Source: Sphaerulina vaccinii (taxonomy: Eukaryota; Ascomycota; Dothideomycetes; Mycosphaerellales; Mycosphaerellaceae). From it: DNA of 64,000 nucleotides. Under the pieces are notes generated by a model. It made no database searches. It worked only from the letters and a program-made list of their open reading frames with translations, and was not told the origin of the DNA. The stretch is from assembly GCA_022570795.1 (NCBI GenBank), contig JAKUDP010000013.1, forward strand, positions 1,302,001-1,366,000, given 5' to 3'. A program made the translations under genes and the position numbers. Positions 33,101 to 44,389 of the stretch are shown here, piece after piece. Within the stretch, counting starts at the first letter, position 1, and each line of letters starts with the position of its first letter.

Positions 33101-35092
33101 GATTTCTGCCCAGGCCACACGATAGCTTGCTCCCATCAAGTCAGGGTGCTTCTGGCCAGCAAGCAAGATGTAGGCTTCATTGTAGATAGCGATCAGATCC
33201 TCGCCCCAGTACATCGCTGCAGGATGAGGCGATGCCATGATTAGATTACACATTTGCCTGGTAGGTGGAGAGGTCAGCATACAGGCAGGAATTATACTTG
33301 CACGCGACATTACTTACCGCAAATCTGCGCACCAGTGTTCTATGGGACCGAGACTGGTAGAGGCCCAGTCTATGCTACGCGCGAACTGGATGTGGCGAGG
33401 CATGGTATCGGAAACTGGCAACCGCGTCCAGTCGAAGCTTGGGGCATCGGCGGGGACGACCGAGATTTGGCTAACAGCGAGGTCGTTGTTAGCGACAAAG
33501 CCATGACCTATCGTTGACGGCGATGAAGTGGACATCGCACCGGGTGTATGGACCTTGGTTCCAGCACTGGAGGAGGATGATACGTACGTATTAGCGCTAG
33601 GCAAGAGCTGAGTAGCGCCAGAAAGATCGAAACTTGGCGGGACTGCGATGTGGGCGTCCTGAAGTATTTCTGGGTCGGGTTGTCTCGACTCTATCGTTGG
33701 CATGATCTCTATGCCACCAGAGCGACCCGAGCTAACGGAGTTGGTGGCTTTGGATGGAGCCGCTTCGCCGAAATAATCAGGTGGTTCTGTGAGAGTTCTA
33801 TCAGGTAATGACGCTGACGGAGGCACGCTGGCTCTGAACGCAGCTGCTGCAGATGATGTGGACATAGGTAGACTGAAAGCACCACTTATGATCCGAAGCC
33901 TTTTCCGTAGCGTCGAGCAACTCCAAGTCATCGACGCATAGGAATAAGGAGGTAAGCAGACATTCAGACTTTCGCCATTGATTGCCGCGCTCAATAGCCA
34001 CGATTTGAACTGAAGGAACGTCTGAGATCCTGGCGACGCTTCGCGAGAGGGCATACCAGAAATCAATGCCTGCATTCCTTCGTACGACCGCAATGATAGA
34101 TTTGAGAAGATCGGGTGCAGTGGACCAGGGCCATAGTTGTTATTGTCACCCAGATCGATGATAAACGTTGGTCGTTCATCGGTCTCCAGGAACTCCACTA
34201 TTCCAATGGACCCGAGCAGACTGCTCAACGGAGTATGACCATCGTGTACACTATTGGCATAGCTATCAGGACTGTGACTCCTCTCTGTTATGCTGCGATC
34301 CAGGCTCCTGCGACTGTAAGGCGCACTAGTTGGAGCATAGCCAGCAGCAGGGGTAGACACTGTTCCGCGAGCCAAGCTCACAGTCTTAACGTGACTTTCC
34401 TCGCTGCGGGCCCTGGACAACATATCGGTGGCTCTCGCTGCTGCCTCGCCAGAAGAGAAACGAGGCAGCTCTGGACGTAGCCTGGGGCTATTGCTGAAGA
34501 AAAGAGGCGATGATGGCTCTTCGGCCAACTCAATGCTCGAAGGCTGAAATGCCCTGCCGTCAAGAGTATGCTTGAAGCGCGGCCGCAGCTTCGCACGTTT
34601 GTGAGATGGTCCCGAGGCAGACTCCTGCTCGCCGGGAGTCGATAGGTTTGAAAGCTTCCGCTTTGAGTTACTCGTCGGTGTGGGAGGTGAGTGCGGCAGG
34701 AATGCCGAAGGCTCTTTATCAGGTGTGGCAACCTCTTCGCGACTTGTCCAACTATAGCGCCGCGTGCCACGCAATGAATCCCGTTTAGGACTTTTTCCAA
34801 TGTCAGAGAAAGAATTCCATATCGAATGTGTCCCTTGACCTTCTGTCGCTGCTTGTCCAGAAGGACTTCCACTGGTGTTAAGATTCGAATGCGATATAGG
34901 AGTAGCGACAGTGTCGCTGCCAGAGCGACCACTGGCAGACTGTTGCGGGCGAAGAGGAGAGCTCAGTCGACGAAATGGAGAAGACGATCGCACGTTGTGC
35001 AATGCGGTCAGCGGCGATGCTGTCGGAGGCAGTGGGCGATTATTCGAGGTGTCCTTTGGCGTGAAGATGGAGGGTTGGTTGGAGTTTTTCAT
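30138..35092 (-). CDS. Hybrid histidine kinase with PAS, kinase and receiver domains
   Basis: Cytosolic-type fungal hybrid sensor kinase that should autophosphorylate on His and relay phosphate to its own receiver Asp, then to an HPt protein and the stress MAPK route. Four exons: 35092-33318, 33257-30577, 30519-30386 and 30221-30138, with introns of 60, 57 and 164 nt. All phases agree and give 1557 residues. The start is the ATG of MKNSNQPSIF, because the frame upstream lacks another ATG. The first 590 residues are Ser/Pro-rich and disordered, then comes a sensor region (MYWGEDLIAIYNEAYILLAG and a GAF-like part). A PAS domain lies at about 940-1060. The HisKA H-box has His1090 in ITSHEMRNPLSA. 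The ATPase has INLTTNAIKFT, DTGRGL and GGSGLGLFISREL. The receiver opens VLVVEDNLVNQKVLRK, with phospho-acceptor Asp1480 in LMDQEMP. The last exon supplies the conserved DDVVSKPFRIPEL. No transmembrane segment is seen. The signal sensed is unknown. Confidence 0.93.
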
Positions 35093-37033
35093 TCCTGGCT
35101 TGATTGCATATCGGTAGTCTGTCGTTCGCGCTAGCAATATCCCTGTACAGATGTCGTGACTTCATGCGTAGTGAGGCGCTTTCGTGGTATCGGATCAGGA
35201 GAGTATGTCGTTGAAGATATAGGGCCTCAGATATACTGCAATACCTGCCTGCGCAGCCTCACTCGAGCAGTATGCGTGTAGTGGACACAAAGAAAGGTGT
35301 TTGTGCAACGTCCAGCTCGAGGACGCGAGGTTCCCAAGAACCCGATTACCGCATGGGATCTGTGGGAGGATCTTGCCTTTGTTCGGCTTAGTACTGTCTC
35401 CAGCATCACCGATCTTGCCATGGCGCCTGGTATGCGGGATGTGAGAGAATGGTCTCGGAATAGAGGCTTTCGCTATCGTTCATCGTTAGCAGATGCATAT
35501 CGGAAGATCAGCTCTTGGCAAGCGTGATAACACAACTTCATTGTTGTATTGTATGTCGTTGAAGGTTTTCATGTTGTTGTTGCTTATTGCTTATTGCAAC
35601 CCTGTCGACGGCTCGGGAAGATTGCAGCCGCTAGCTTCAGAAACGACAAGGGCAGGTGCTTCGACAATCGATATGAAGATCTTTGGATATGATGTTCTTC
35701 TACGACATGTCACTCGCAATGACCATCTCGAACAGGATAGAGCAGGACTATCAGCGACCGCTCGAGCTTATCGAGTGACAAGCAGTGTCCGCAATAGTGG
35801 CACACGAACTCCGGCGTTCGTGTGACTGTCTAAAGGAAAATCGCATTCAGGCAGTCAGACATGCACCAGAATGCCACTCGAACACTTAGGTCGTTGGTTG
35901 GGGTATCGCTGTCGAACACGCTCGTGTGACTAGGTAGTGTCTATACGCAGAAAGATAGAGGAGAGTTGATACTAGTGCATGATCACTATCTTAAATAAGC
36001 GACTTTTTGGAAATATCGTTTACTCGGTTTTTCTAGGATTGAAGGCCACACTCTCGATCGATTGCCCTACAACCTTCTAAACATTACCTTATTCACCGAA
36101 TGCATAGGATAGCATACTTAGAAGGCTGATCCGATGCAAGGGCGTAGCTGTCGTCGTGTCCCACGGGTTTCGGGCAACCCTAACAAGTTGCAAAGTCGAC
36201 TTTACTATAGATTAGCTGGGTCGTCCTTCACTCTGCCTGGATAGTCTTTCGTCTGTGTGATTGCGTCGTTGCTTCAGTCATCCAGATAGACGAGGAATCC
36301 TCGATCAAACAGTCAGGCCGGAGGCGTGAGGAAAGGCCAGTATGTTGGACAAACAGCCGATCCGTACAGTGCCACCGACAAGATGCGCATTCCCAACGTC
36401 TCTCTTTAGCCATTAAGCATGATATCTTTATAGTCGATTGCTAAGTCCGCCTTCATATAGGATCTGGAGTTTTAACTTTCCAACAGTCGTCCACGGTCTA
36501 GTAGTCGAGTCCATAAGTCGTCGGTATAGCTGATGCTGACACAGAGATCCTTCATTACGTCTCATCAGGTCAATGGTATGGCGCGGAGCGAGTCTTCGGC
36601 ATTCCACCCAGATCCGTGCGATCGTTTTACTTCTCAGCTTGTCCTTTTGCTACTGAGCCCAATAAGTCGTCAGCATAGCTGATGCTTGATTTAGTAGAGT
36701 AAGTGGACATGCTGTAGCGCATATCGCGCTACATACAATTTCCATCGCCAATGACTCTAAACCATCCTGAGCACCATTGTTTTGCCACTTGTATGGAACT
36801 TTGCAGCCATCTGAGTTCTTGGTTTCGATTGGTGTAGCATCGCCTGGTAACTCATCGACCTACTTTCAATGTAGATAACATACGTGGTCAGTCGGGCAAG
36901 CTGCATGTGAGTTCACATCGTAACATCCTAGCCAACGTGGAGGTACTTCTGCACTCGGGCTTACCACACGGTTCTCTTGATCGAGGTCGTCCATATTTGT
37001 ACAGTTTTATACATAACTTCATGACCATCATCA
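35093..37033. other. Intergenic, about 1.9 kb, with possible repeat remnants
   Basis: Upstream of the histidine kinase start and downstream of the complex I assembly factor. A/T-rich patches occur at 35990-36120. Two copies of a roughly 25-base sequence (ATAAGTCGTC..ATAGCTGATGCT) lie at 36513 and 36662 and differ by transitions only. A candidate small secreted protein frame at 35553-35825 is listed separately. Confidence 0.45.
35553..35825 (+). CDS. Possible small secreted protein, 90 residues, unsupported otherwise
   Basis: The frame opens MSLKVFMLLLLIAYCNPVDG, a good signal-peptide shape: one Lys, then seven or eight hydrophobic residues, then small and polar residues. About 70 hydrophilic residues follow, with no Cys and no known motif. 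In-frame sense codons continue upstream to 35493, with an alternative ATG. The context is 460 bp upstream of the divergently read histidine kinase gene. It may be a chance frame; the expected number of 90-codon frames in noncoding DNA is not small. Taken alone, the hydrophobic start is suggestive only. Confidence 0.22.
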   Translation: MSLKVFMLLLLIAYCNPVDGSGRLQPLASETTRAGASTIDMKIFGYDVLLRHVTRNDHLEQDRAGLSATARAYRVTSSVRNSGTRTPAFV

Positions 37034-37727
37034 TCACCCCCCTCTTCTTTGCGCCGGCATCGGACTCCACCCTTCAGGCTGCCAATTCTCCCCGGCATTC
37101 CCATTCGGTCTCTTGTCCTCCCACGGATTCGGCTTTCTATCCCTCGTCTTTTGTCCTTTGAATCTCCCTTCGTCCAGCCCTTCCTGTCTCCCTTGACTCG
37201 CAGCTTCAACCTTCTCCGGCTCATCGACAGCACTTCGCACACCCTGCTGTGCTTCTGGTTCCGTCTGCCCTACATAGCCTCCAGGATCCCTCACGCCAAT
37301 GGCAGGTTGTGTCTGTTGTCGTGAAGGCGCATCAAGGAAGGAAGGTTTGCTATTCCATCGTTCATCTGCTTCGGCTGCGAGGCGTTTCATCATTTGCTGG
37401 CGAGAGATGTCAGATTGTTGTTCGGCGATGCTGGGAGGTTCGCCGCGTGTGTGGCGGAGCCATTGATGCCATTGTGCTGTGCTGTGTTAGTCATATAGTA
37501 GAGTATGGTATGATAGACTGACGTGTGACTTTGACATCTGAGTAGTGCGGCGTCTTATTGCTGTACTTGACAATTCTACGCATTCGATCTGTGTTCAAGG
37601 CATCTTTAAATTCCCAGAAAGTGTTGCCGCTGAGATCGAAGCCGACGAGGAATGTTTTTCTCCACGGAAGCCGAAGCGTTTTCCATTTGAACCAGGCGCG
37701 TGCCAATACACCAGGGTGTTGCGGCAT
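37034..37727 (-). CDS. Mitochondrial complex I assembly factor, NDUFAF2 / B17.2-like
   Basis: Member of the NDUFA12/NDUFAF2 family; fungal members of this form assist assembly of NADH:ubiquinone oxidoreductase in the mitochondrial matrix. Exon 1 is 37727-37523, a 46-nt intron lies at 37522-37477 (donor GTCAGT, branch GACTAAC), and exon 2 is 37476-37034. Phase-1 joining gives 215 residues. The family core is clear: ARAWFKWKTLRLPWRKTFLVG, then FDLSGNTFWEF, then RRIVKYSNKTPHYSDVKV, and after the splice PQWHQWLRHTRGEPPS. The rest (about residues 105-215) is a charged, Gln/Pro/Gly-rich tail, longer than in the animal factor and usual for fungal forms. It shares a 257-bp upstream region with GET3. 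Confidence 0.88.
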
Positions 37728-37984
37728 TATGATTAGTAGATAATGTAGATGTATTGATGATGATGCGGCGGTATGAAGGAAAGTAAATGTATATCTCGGA
37801 AGATGGAGACAGGTCCGTCTGAGCTGGGAGAGATATGAGTGGCGGGTCGATCATATGACATCGATCTGCTGCCCCTCCAACAAGAGAGAGAGCAAGGTCA
37901 CAAGCAAGAAAGTGTCAAGTCAACATCGACATCTTCTTCTTCTCTTCTACTCCCACCTAATCAAACACAACAGTACCGCCCAAA
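37728..37984. promoter_or_regulatory. Compact divergent promoter of the NDUFAF2-like gene and GET3
   Basis: Only 257 bp separate the two start codons. The GET3-proximal half is pyrimidine-rich on the plus strand (CATCTTCTTCTTCTCTTCT near 37925-37945), as in many fungal leaders. No TATA box stands out. The region must serve both genes, so they may be coregulated. Confidence 0.6.
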
Positions 37985-39056
37985 ATGTCCGACGAAACAG
38001 AACTGGTGCCGTCCCTCCAACGCATCATCGACCAAAAGACTCTCAAATGGATCTTCGTTGGCGGCAAGGGAGGAGTAGGCAAAACCACCACATCCTGCTC
38101 TCTGGCTGTCCAGATGGCCAAAGCACGCAAATCCGTCTTGCTCATCTCCACCGATCCCGCCCACAACCTCTCTGATGCCTTTGGTGTGAAGTTCGGCAAA
38201 GATGCCAAACCAGTTCCAGGAGTGCCTGGACTAGCAGCCATGGAGATCGACCCTAATGGTAGCATATCAGACTTGATCGCTGCTGGAGGAGACGATGCTC
38301 AGGACGCCATGTCTGGATTAGGAGGTGTGGGGAATATGTTCCAAGATATGGCATTCTCGATACCTGGTGTGGATGAGGCCATGTCTTTTGCAGAGGTGTT
38401 GAAGCAGGTCAAGGGAATGGAGTATGAGTTGATCATCTTCGATACCGCGCCCACAGGACACACTTTGCGATTCCTACAGTTTCCTACAGTACTAGAAAAG
38501 GCTCTCGGCAAACTCAGCCAACTCTCAGCGCAGTTCGGACCTATGATCAACAACTTGATTGGAGCAAGAGGTGGACTGCCAAATGGACAGTCATTCGATG
38601 ATGTCTTGAAGAAGATGCATGACTTACAAGAGACGATTGGAGAGGTGAATAAGCAGTTCAAGAACCCTGATCTCACGACTTTTGTTCCGGTACTCATTCC
38701 GGAATTCTTGTCGCTGTACGAGACAGAACGTATGATTCAAGAGTTGGGCACGTATGAGATTGATACACATGCTATGGTTGTCAATCAGCTGTTGTTCCCG
38801 AAGAAAGACAACCCTTGCGAACAATGCAACTCGAGGAGAAAGATGCAGAAGAAGTACCTGGAGCAGATTGATGATCTGTATGGGGAAGACTTTAATGTGG
38901 TCAAGATGCCGTTGTTGGTGGATGAGGTGAGAGGGGTGGAGAGTATTTCGAAGTGAGTGGAGTGATTCCTCTATCCATTGAGAGACTGATCATGCTAACA
39001 AAGATTTCGCCAGATTCAGCGAGATGCTCGTCAAGCCTTACCAGCCTCCAGCTTAG
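37985..39056 (+). CDS. GET3: GET3, ATPase for tail-anchored membrane protein insertion
   Basis: Cytosolic dimeric ATPase (TRC40/ArsA family) that takes tail-anchored proteins to the Get1/Get2 receptor at the endoplasmic reticulum. Exon 1 is 37985-38952, a 61-nt intron lies at 38953-39013 (GTGAGT donor, GCTAAC branch, CGCCAG acceptor), and exon 2 is 39014-39056. The product is 336 residues. Motifs: P-loop [12 protein letters not shown] (residues 26-37), switch [28 protein letters not shown] (A-loop and switch II region), a Met-rich substrate helix region around 100-130, and zinc-binding Cys278 and Cys281 (CEQC) that join the two subunits. Exon 2 adds the family end FSEMLVKPY. The frame read through the intron would end a few residues later and lose this. 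Confidence 0.96.
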
Positions 39057-39589
39057 ACTCGATCCGGAACTATGGCAACCTAGAAAAGGCGCAGACTGTG
39101 AACGATTACGACAGGGGTGGTGGTGTATGTGGAGTTGATGGCGTGAGTACGATACCCAACTCTGTTGACGATGACGAAGATGAAGAAGAAGTAGTAGTAG
39201 TGAGCGTTTCCACGGCATTGAGAAAGGCGTCTGGGACCACTAAAAGGTATGAAACCGGAACACATTCAAATCTACAGCACTTCTAGACTTCTTCTGAGTC
39301 GAGTGCCCATGACTATACATGAAAGTTGCTCGATTCATCTTGCACGTGTATACACTCCGTAGAAGTGGAACCTCCTATAGGATGTAAAGCTCGACTCAAA
39401 TATATCATACACAGGGCTGATGCATTTCTTTCCAGTGGAATGCAGTGATACTGCGATCTCAGTATCTATCAAGAGTTCGATCTACAGTCCTTCACCTTTT
39501 CCTGCCACCCAGCACACCAAGTCATGGGCAGTCGAACAGATCGCCTACCGTCTTGAGCCTTCGCTTGCAACCTGTTCGAGACTGCCCAT
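39057..39589. other. Intergenic, 533 bp between convergent GET3 and aquaporin genes
   Basis: Expected 3' UTRs of both. A short GAT/GAA/GTA trinucleotide-rich run lies at 39165-39202. No other structure is seen. Confidence 0.5.
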
Positions 39590-40687
39590 CTACACCACTG
39601 CTGGCGCAGCTCTACCAGGGATGGTGTGCAACTCATCCTTATGAGGTGCAAAGTGACCATTTGCAGAGTCTTGGCCAGGATCAGCACGCTCGTAATTGAA
39701 GAACTTGACGAAATGGTAATAGCCTGCCGCCAACAGAGCACCCAGGAATGGACCAAGCCAATAGACTGCATTTTGTGGTCAGCATTCGTTGCCTGACATA
39801 AGTACTGCTTATGCATGGGTGGGACTCACTCCAATGATAATCTTGAAAGCTGGCAGCCGCCACGCAAGGACCGAACGATCGAGCTGGATTGAGCGATCCA
39901 CCTGTATAGTACACTCCTGCGATTTGGGTCACGAATAAAGCCATGCCTATGCCAATCGTAGCGAGGAAGGTGTCTTTGGATTTCTCAGCAGCAAGCATAA
40001 GAATGGTGAATGTGAGCCAGGATGTCAAGAACTGGGCATATGGAATCAGTCATGTATACTCTGTGCAAGCTTGTAATACGTGCAAGGTGATCATACCATC
40101 TCAATGAATAGTCCTTGGACAACACTGACTCCATTTCCCAGCGTAGTCTGCACACCGGCAATATCACCAGGAATGATGCAGCGAGCAACAGCCGCGGCAC
40201 AGATCGCTCCTGCCAGTTGTGTTGGGACGAAGAGTAATGCTCTGAGCCAAGGCAGATTGCCTGTCAACGCGAGCCCAAGCGTTACAGCTGGAATGAAGAG
40301 ACCTCCGGAGACTCTGTAGAGCGTCCAGGCTGTGACTAGTAGTCCAAAGCCATAACTCAGAGCAATGTAGATCACGGTCTGGTTACTGTTCGAGCCATCG
40401 CTGGCAGTATTGGGTGCAGACTGAATGCTCATGCTGTGGCCTAAGAATGCGAAGAGTAAGAACATGAAAGTTCCTACAAACTCGCCACTGCAAGCGACGA
40501 AATGATTATGCAAATGACTTTGTTCGTCTGGATGTGGTGCCTTTGCGAGTCCGATCATGGGCTTGTGCCATTGTAGCTTCCGTTGTGAAGGAGGAGAAGT
40601 ATGCGGTGATTGATGGTTTCCATTCTGGCGAGTGTGCTCTGAGGAGCTGCTGTTCTTCTCGATGGCGTCAAGAGTGTCGTATGCCAT
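39590..40687 (-). CDS. Aquaporin (MIP family) with an atypical first NPA box
   Basis: Six-helix membrane channel of the major intrinsic protein family, probably an orthodox fungal water channel. Exons: 40687-40097, 40031-39830 and 39765-39590; introns of 65 and 64 nt; all phases fit; 322 residues. The N-terminus of about 60 residues is hydrophilic and cytosolic. Helix 1 is EFVGTFMFLLFAFLGHS and helix 2 VIYIALSYGFGLLVTAW. Loop B reads SGGLFIPAVTLG where the family has NPA: the Asn codon position is ATT (plus-strand 40292-40294), encoding Ile. The second box is normal (GGSLNPARSFGP), and helix 6 follows in exon 3 (YWLGPFLGALLAAGYY). Loss of the first Asn may change pore selectivity or activity; this is inference. 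No extended loop of the glycerol facilitator type is evident. Confidence 0.9.
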
Positions 40688-41689
40688 TGTAAGTGTCTTG
40701 GAGCTGCTAGAAGTGGCTTTGAAGTGATGCGTTCTGTTGATGAGCGAAGTGAAGGCTTCGACTCGTCTCTTGTGTATTGTTGTCCCCCAATCTCGATCAC
40801 GCTATGCTCGCCCGCTCAATGCATCGCATCAATACAACGTTGTCTGTGGTGATTATGACTGACATCATTCACGCCCAGCTCGATAGTGGATGTGCTACAC
40901 TGCATCGTCCGCTGAGCATGGCACGACGAAGTCTCCGCATATCGTGCTGTAGGTGGCTGCATATCGATAGAAGTGTGCTGGCTGGTTGTCTGCCGAAGCT
41001 CAACCATGTGTCGAATGTTGTGTACCGAGTACCGGGACGAGCATATGCGAGAAGTGAAATGAGTGGAGAGGAGTTTCAAGCTTGCAGCTAAAGCGGAGTC
41101 CGTGTGACAATCAGATTCGGGCACGATCTTTTCCAAACGGATCGATCGTATGGCCATGATGGATCGTCCAAACATGCTGCTGCAAGTCATCCAGTGAGGC
41201 TTGGGAATGGGAGCGCGAAGTGATGAAATGCCGATGATCATCATGCACCGGTTTTCTCGCCGTATGTCTAGCCACCATGCTGCAACCCATCTGCAGCGAT
41301 ATGATTATCACTGTAGCCTCATCCTGAGATAGCACACTGAATATGCATGGCGTGAAGACATACGCCTCGGTGTATCGAAACGTAGGTGCTATGACGCACA
41401 AAAATACTCGTCTGCCACAGAAGCTCCTGGTTGTCTTCTGAGGGGAGGCAACTGTGTCAACGTCGCCTCAACTGCATGCTCTGTGACTGCTTTCTGCTTG
41501 GCGAGCGCTTCCATCAGAACGTGATCGTGATATATTCTACAGTGGGTTGCTGGTGGCCACGATAAAGATGCCAGTGGAGATGTCGTGACGATCCGACGCT
41601 GAGTGGTCACCGGCTTGACCGGCTGTAAGTAGAAAGCTATGGTTTTTGACTTTCTGTGGAGCTGAGATTCTTAGTCGTGGCAGAAGCGT
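40688..41689. other. Intergenic, about 1 kb
   Basis: Aquaporin upstream region on the left and the regulator's 3' side on the right. Overlapping short frames only (the longest is 142 codons, on the minus strand, with no motif). Confidence 0.45.
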
Positions 41690-43913
41690 TCACATCCACT
41701 GCACGTCCTCTGCTCTGATCTCGTCCATGTCCTGCAAGACTGCTTCCCAGTCTAGCCATGAAGTGTCATTGGGTAGCGAAGCCTGCATATCTGGAGGAAA
41801 ATCGAACATTGCATCGAGCGCAGCAGTGTTCGAGAGATCCGGGAACATGTTCATAGGCACTTGTGGTGCAGTTATGCTTGTGTCCATTGGGACAATGTTC
41901 GAGAAGTCAGGCTGAGCAGTAGAAAGAGGCGGCTGAGCGGACACACTCTGTGCATCGAGGCCATCCCTGAAGGCTTCAGCCTTGATGCGCAGCTTCTCCA
42001 ATGGTTTCCAGAGCATACCATCCTTGGTATCAGCGACGTTCGGCGCATAGCGAGCCATGCATCTCTCCACTAAAGGCCAAGCTTCGTTGGCCAGGGCATT
42101 GCCACGAATCGAGCATAGTCCAGCAAGTGTTACGGCGATAGCTTGCCACGGCACCCAAGGCATCTTTCTCCAGCGTCCAGACATGCTCGCCCACAACTGA
42201 TCTGAGTGCCGCAGAATGTTGAGAGCTAGGTTCATGACCCACGGACTGTCTACGCGGGGAGGGACGCTCTGAGGATGATGCTGCATCGGTCGCACCGCTC
42301 GCAGTATCAGCGAGTGGCACGCAGCAGCACTTACTTCAGAGAGCACTCGATGTGCTGGCATCGTCGGGTTGCAATGCCGCAGATACTGATCAACGACTTT
42401 CTTCTGGAATGCATATGCAATCTCAAGACGTTGCTGCCATCCTTGGCCGGAGCTGGTCTCTTCTATGAACGTCATTCGTAGTGTCACTGCAGAAGCCTCC
42501 ATTGCCAAGAGGGCAAGCGACATATCTGTGATTTGGTTGGTACGTGGCACAAGTGTTGTACTGCCTGGCCCGAAGTCGACATCGTTGCAATCAGTCGGCA
42601 GCACTCGAGTGAAGGTATCCGGATGTATGGCAGACTCTGAGCCACGATCGATGGACGCGTACGAATCGAGAAACACAATGTTATACCATAGCCGCCGGCG
42701 TAGTTCTGCGAGGTAGATTGTCTCGCCGGGAAGTTCGCGATGAATACTCATGGCACGAGCTATGCGCACAAGTAGCCCGACCATAGACCAGGCTCTGCGA
42801 CTTGAATCGAGAATACGTATCGAGGACTAGACACGATCAGCACAGCTTCCAAGAGACGGTGAAGCGCAGAACTTACCGTGTAGACCACCAACGCCTGCAA
42901 CGTTGCTATCTCGGTCGTGTTGAGGGGATCGCATTGGTAGAGCGCGATATCAACCAGTTTCCGGTACTCACTCACGAGCTGAGTCTGAGCTTTGCCAAAA
43001 TAAGTCTCGGCCTCTTCGTCCGTGATAGCATTGGCAGCAGCAAAGTAGATTGACGCTCGCAAAGCACGATTGCAGGGAGTATCTGGTGCTCGCCCAAGAT
43101 AAGGCTCCCCATCTTTGATCAGAGCTGTGAGCGTTGGAACGTGGAAGAGCTTCGCTTGAGGATCAACGTGCTGAATGTAGACTGAAAGAAGCTGCTGGCC
43201 AATTGCAGGTGGCGGTTCTGTTGCTGCTCCAGGCATCACATACAGCGCTCCAGGCGGGCAGAATATGAGCTCATACTGTGGTTCTGAGCCATTTGTCATA
43301 TCGACAGCACCTGATCCAGATGGAGGCATTGTCTCTGGAGTGTAGCCATCTTCATCGCTGCGAACATCCTCTTCGAAAGCATCGGCGAGTGCTTTGACTT
43401 CTTGAGTAAGCGAGGACCAGAAGTTCCCGGCAACATATCTGCTCGTGTCTGGAGAAGTGGCATCTCTTGGGCTTCCAGGACTTGTCGCTTCCGGAAGCCG
43501 GGTGGGCGTGAACGATGGCGATGTACCAGTGAATGGCAGCTGCTCCTGTGTAATGCTGGCATTTCTCGCACTTTCGGTATTTGGCAATTTGCCGTCTTCG
43601 TCTGCAAAACTCTCGACCAGTTTCTCGAGCTTCGCGATTCTGGTACGAAGTTCCGCGTCCACTGCACGGTTACCGATCTTGGCGCGAGGCTTCCGTGTGG
43701 AAGTCTGGCATGGCAATCCAGCCTTCTGGCACTGGCCGCAAGAAGGATAAGTCCGATCACATTTTATCTTCTATATATGCCAACGTCAGCCCCGGGCCCC
43801 TTCAATACACATGAAGACGAACTTACCTTGCGCTGGCACTCTCGACACGCCAGATGCTGTCCGTTGGCTGCCTTGTTGGCGGTATTGCTACCAGGTGAAT
43901 CGTTCTCTTTCAT
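41690..43913 (-). CDS. Zn2Cys6 transcription factor with fungal-specific regulatory domain
   Basis: Nuclear DNA-binding regulator. Three exons: 43913-43827, 43770-42877 and 42826-41690, with introns of 56 and 50 nt. All phases are zero and give 705 residues. The zinc cluster is split by intron 1 just after CRECQRK. Joined, it has spacing C-x2-C-x6-C-x6-C-x2-C-x6-C, a standard Gal4-type cluster at residues 23-50, followed by a basic linker (STRKPRAKIGNR) and a dimerising coil (ELRTRIAKLEKLVESF). The fungal-specific regulatory domain spans about 200-480 (LFHVPTLTALI, ATLQALVVYT, GLLVRIARAMSIHRE, LRRRLWYNIVFLDSYASIDRG). The C-terminus is acidic and hydrophobic, like an activation domain. The target is unknown; neighbours give no clear pathway. 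Confidence 0.92.
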
Positions 43914-44389
43914 CGCGTCCACAGACAGACTATGGACTTCTTCATTGAACAGGACTGACCTCTCTCATACAGGGTGCTGATCTCTCATATATGGTAGGAA
44001 AGTGAGGATGATAAACGCGAGCCAGTCGCGTCTTGATGTGGTATGATGCCTGTGCCGCTTATACAGCCACGATGAAGGTTTGTTCCTTCGGTGGAGGTCG
44101 GGTTCCTTTCGGCTTCGATAGCGCGTCATCGATATATGGAAAACATATTCACACCAAATACAAGATTCTCGCAAAGATGAAGGTCATCTCATATGCTGAT
44201 ATGATTGAGACCAAGAGGTCGACACGCTGCCCATGAAACGCGAACCTGTCGCGAAGAGACATTATCCTAAGGAAGGAAGGACCGGGCTGTGAAGCCTCTG
44301 ATTGGCTCCGTTGCTAGCGCGTCTTGCAAATCAACTCACTTCACGACCAGAAGCTTTCTTCAACTACAGTCAACAGCATTTCCTTCATC
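43914..44389. promoter_or_regulatory. Divergent promoter of the Zn2Cys6 regulator and the zinc-knuckle gene
   Basis: 476 bp between start codons. It must contain the promoters and leaders of both genes. No conserved element is obvious. Confidence 0.5.

Noticed and set aside
34378..34932. 184-codon minus-strand frame near the histidine kinase start
   Set aside because: Overlaps the kinase N-terminal exon in another frame; the kinase frame continues in phase into a conserved exon.
40816..41244. 142-codon minus-strand frame upstream of the aquaporin gene
   Set aside because: No motif, overlapping frames on the other strand, and it lies in the aquaporin upstream region.
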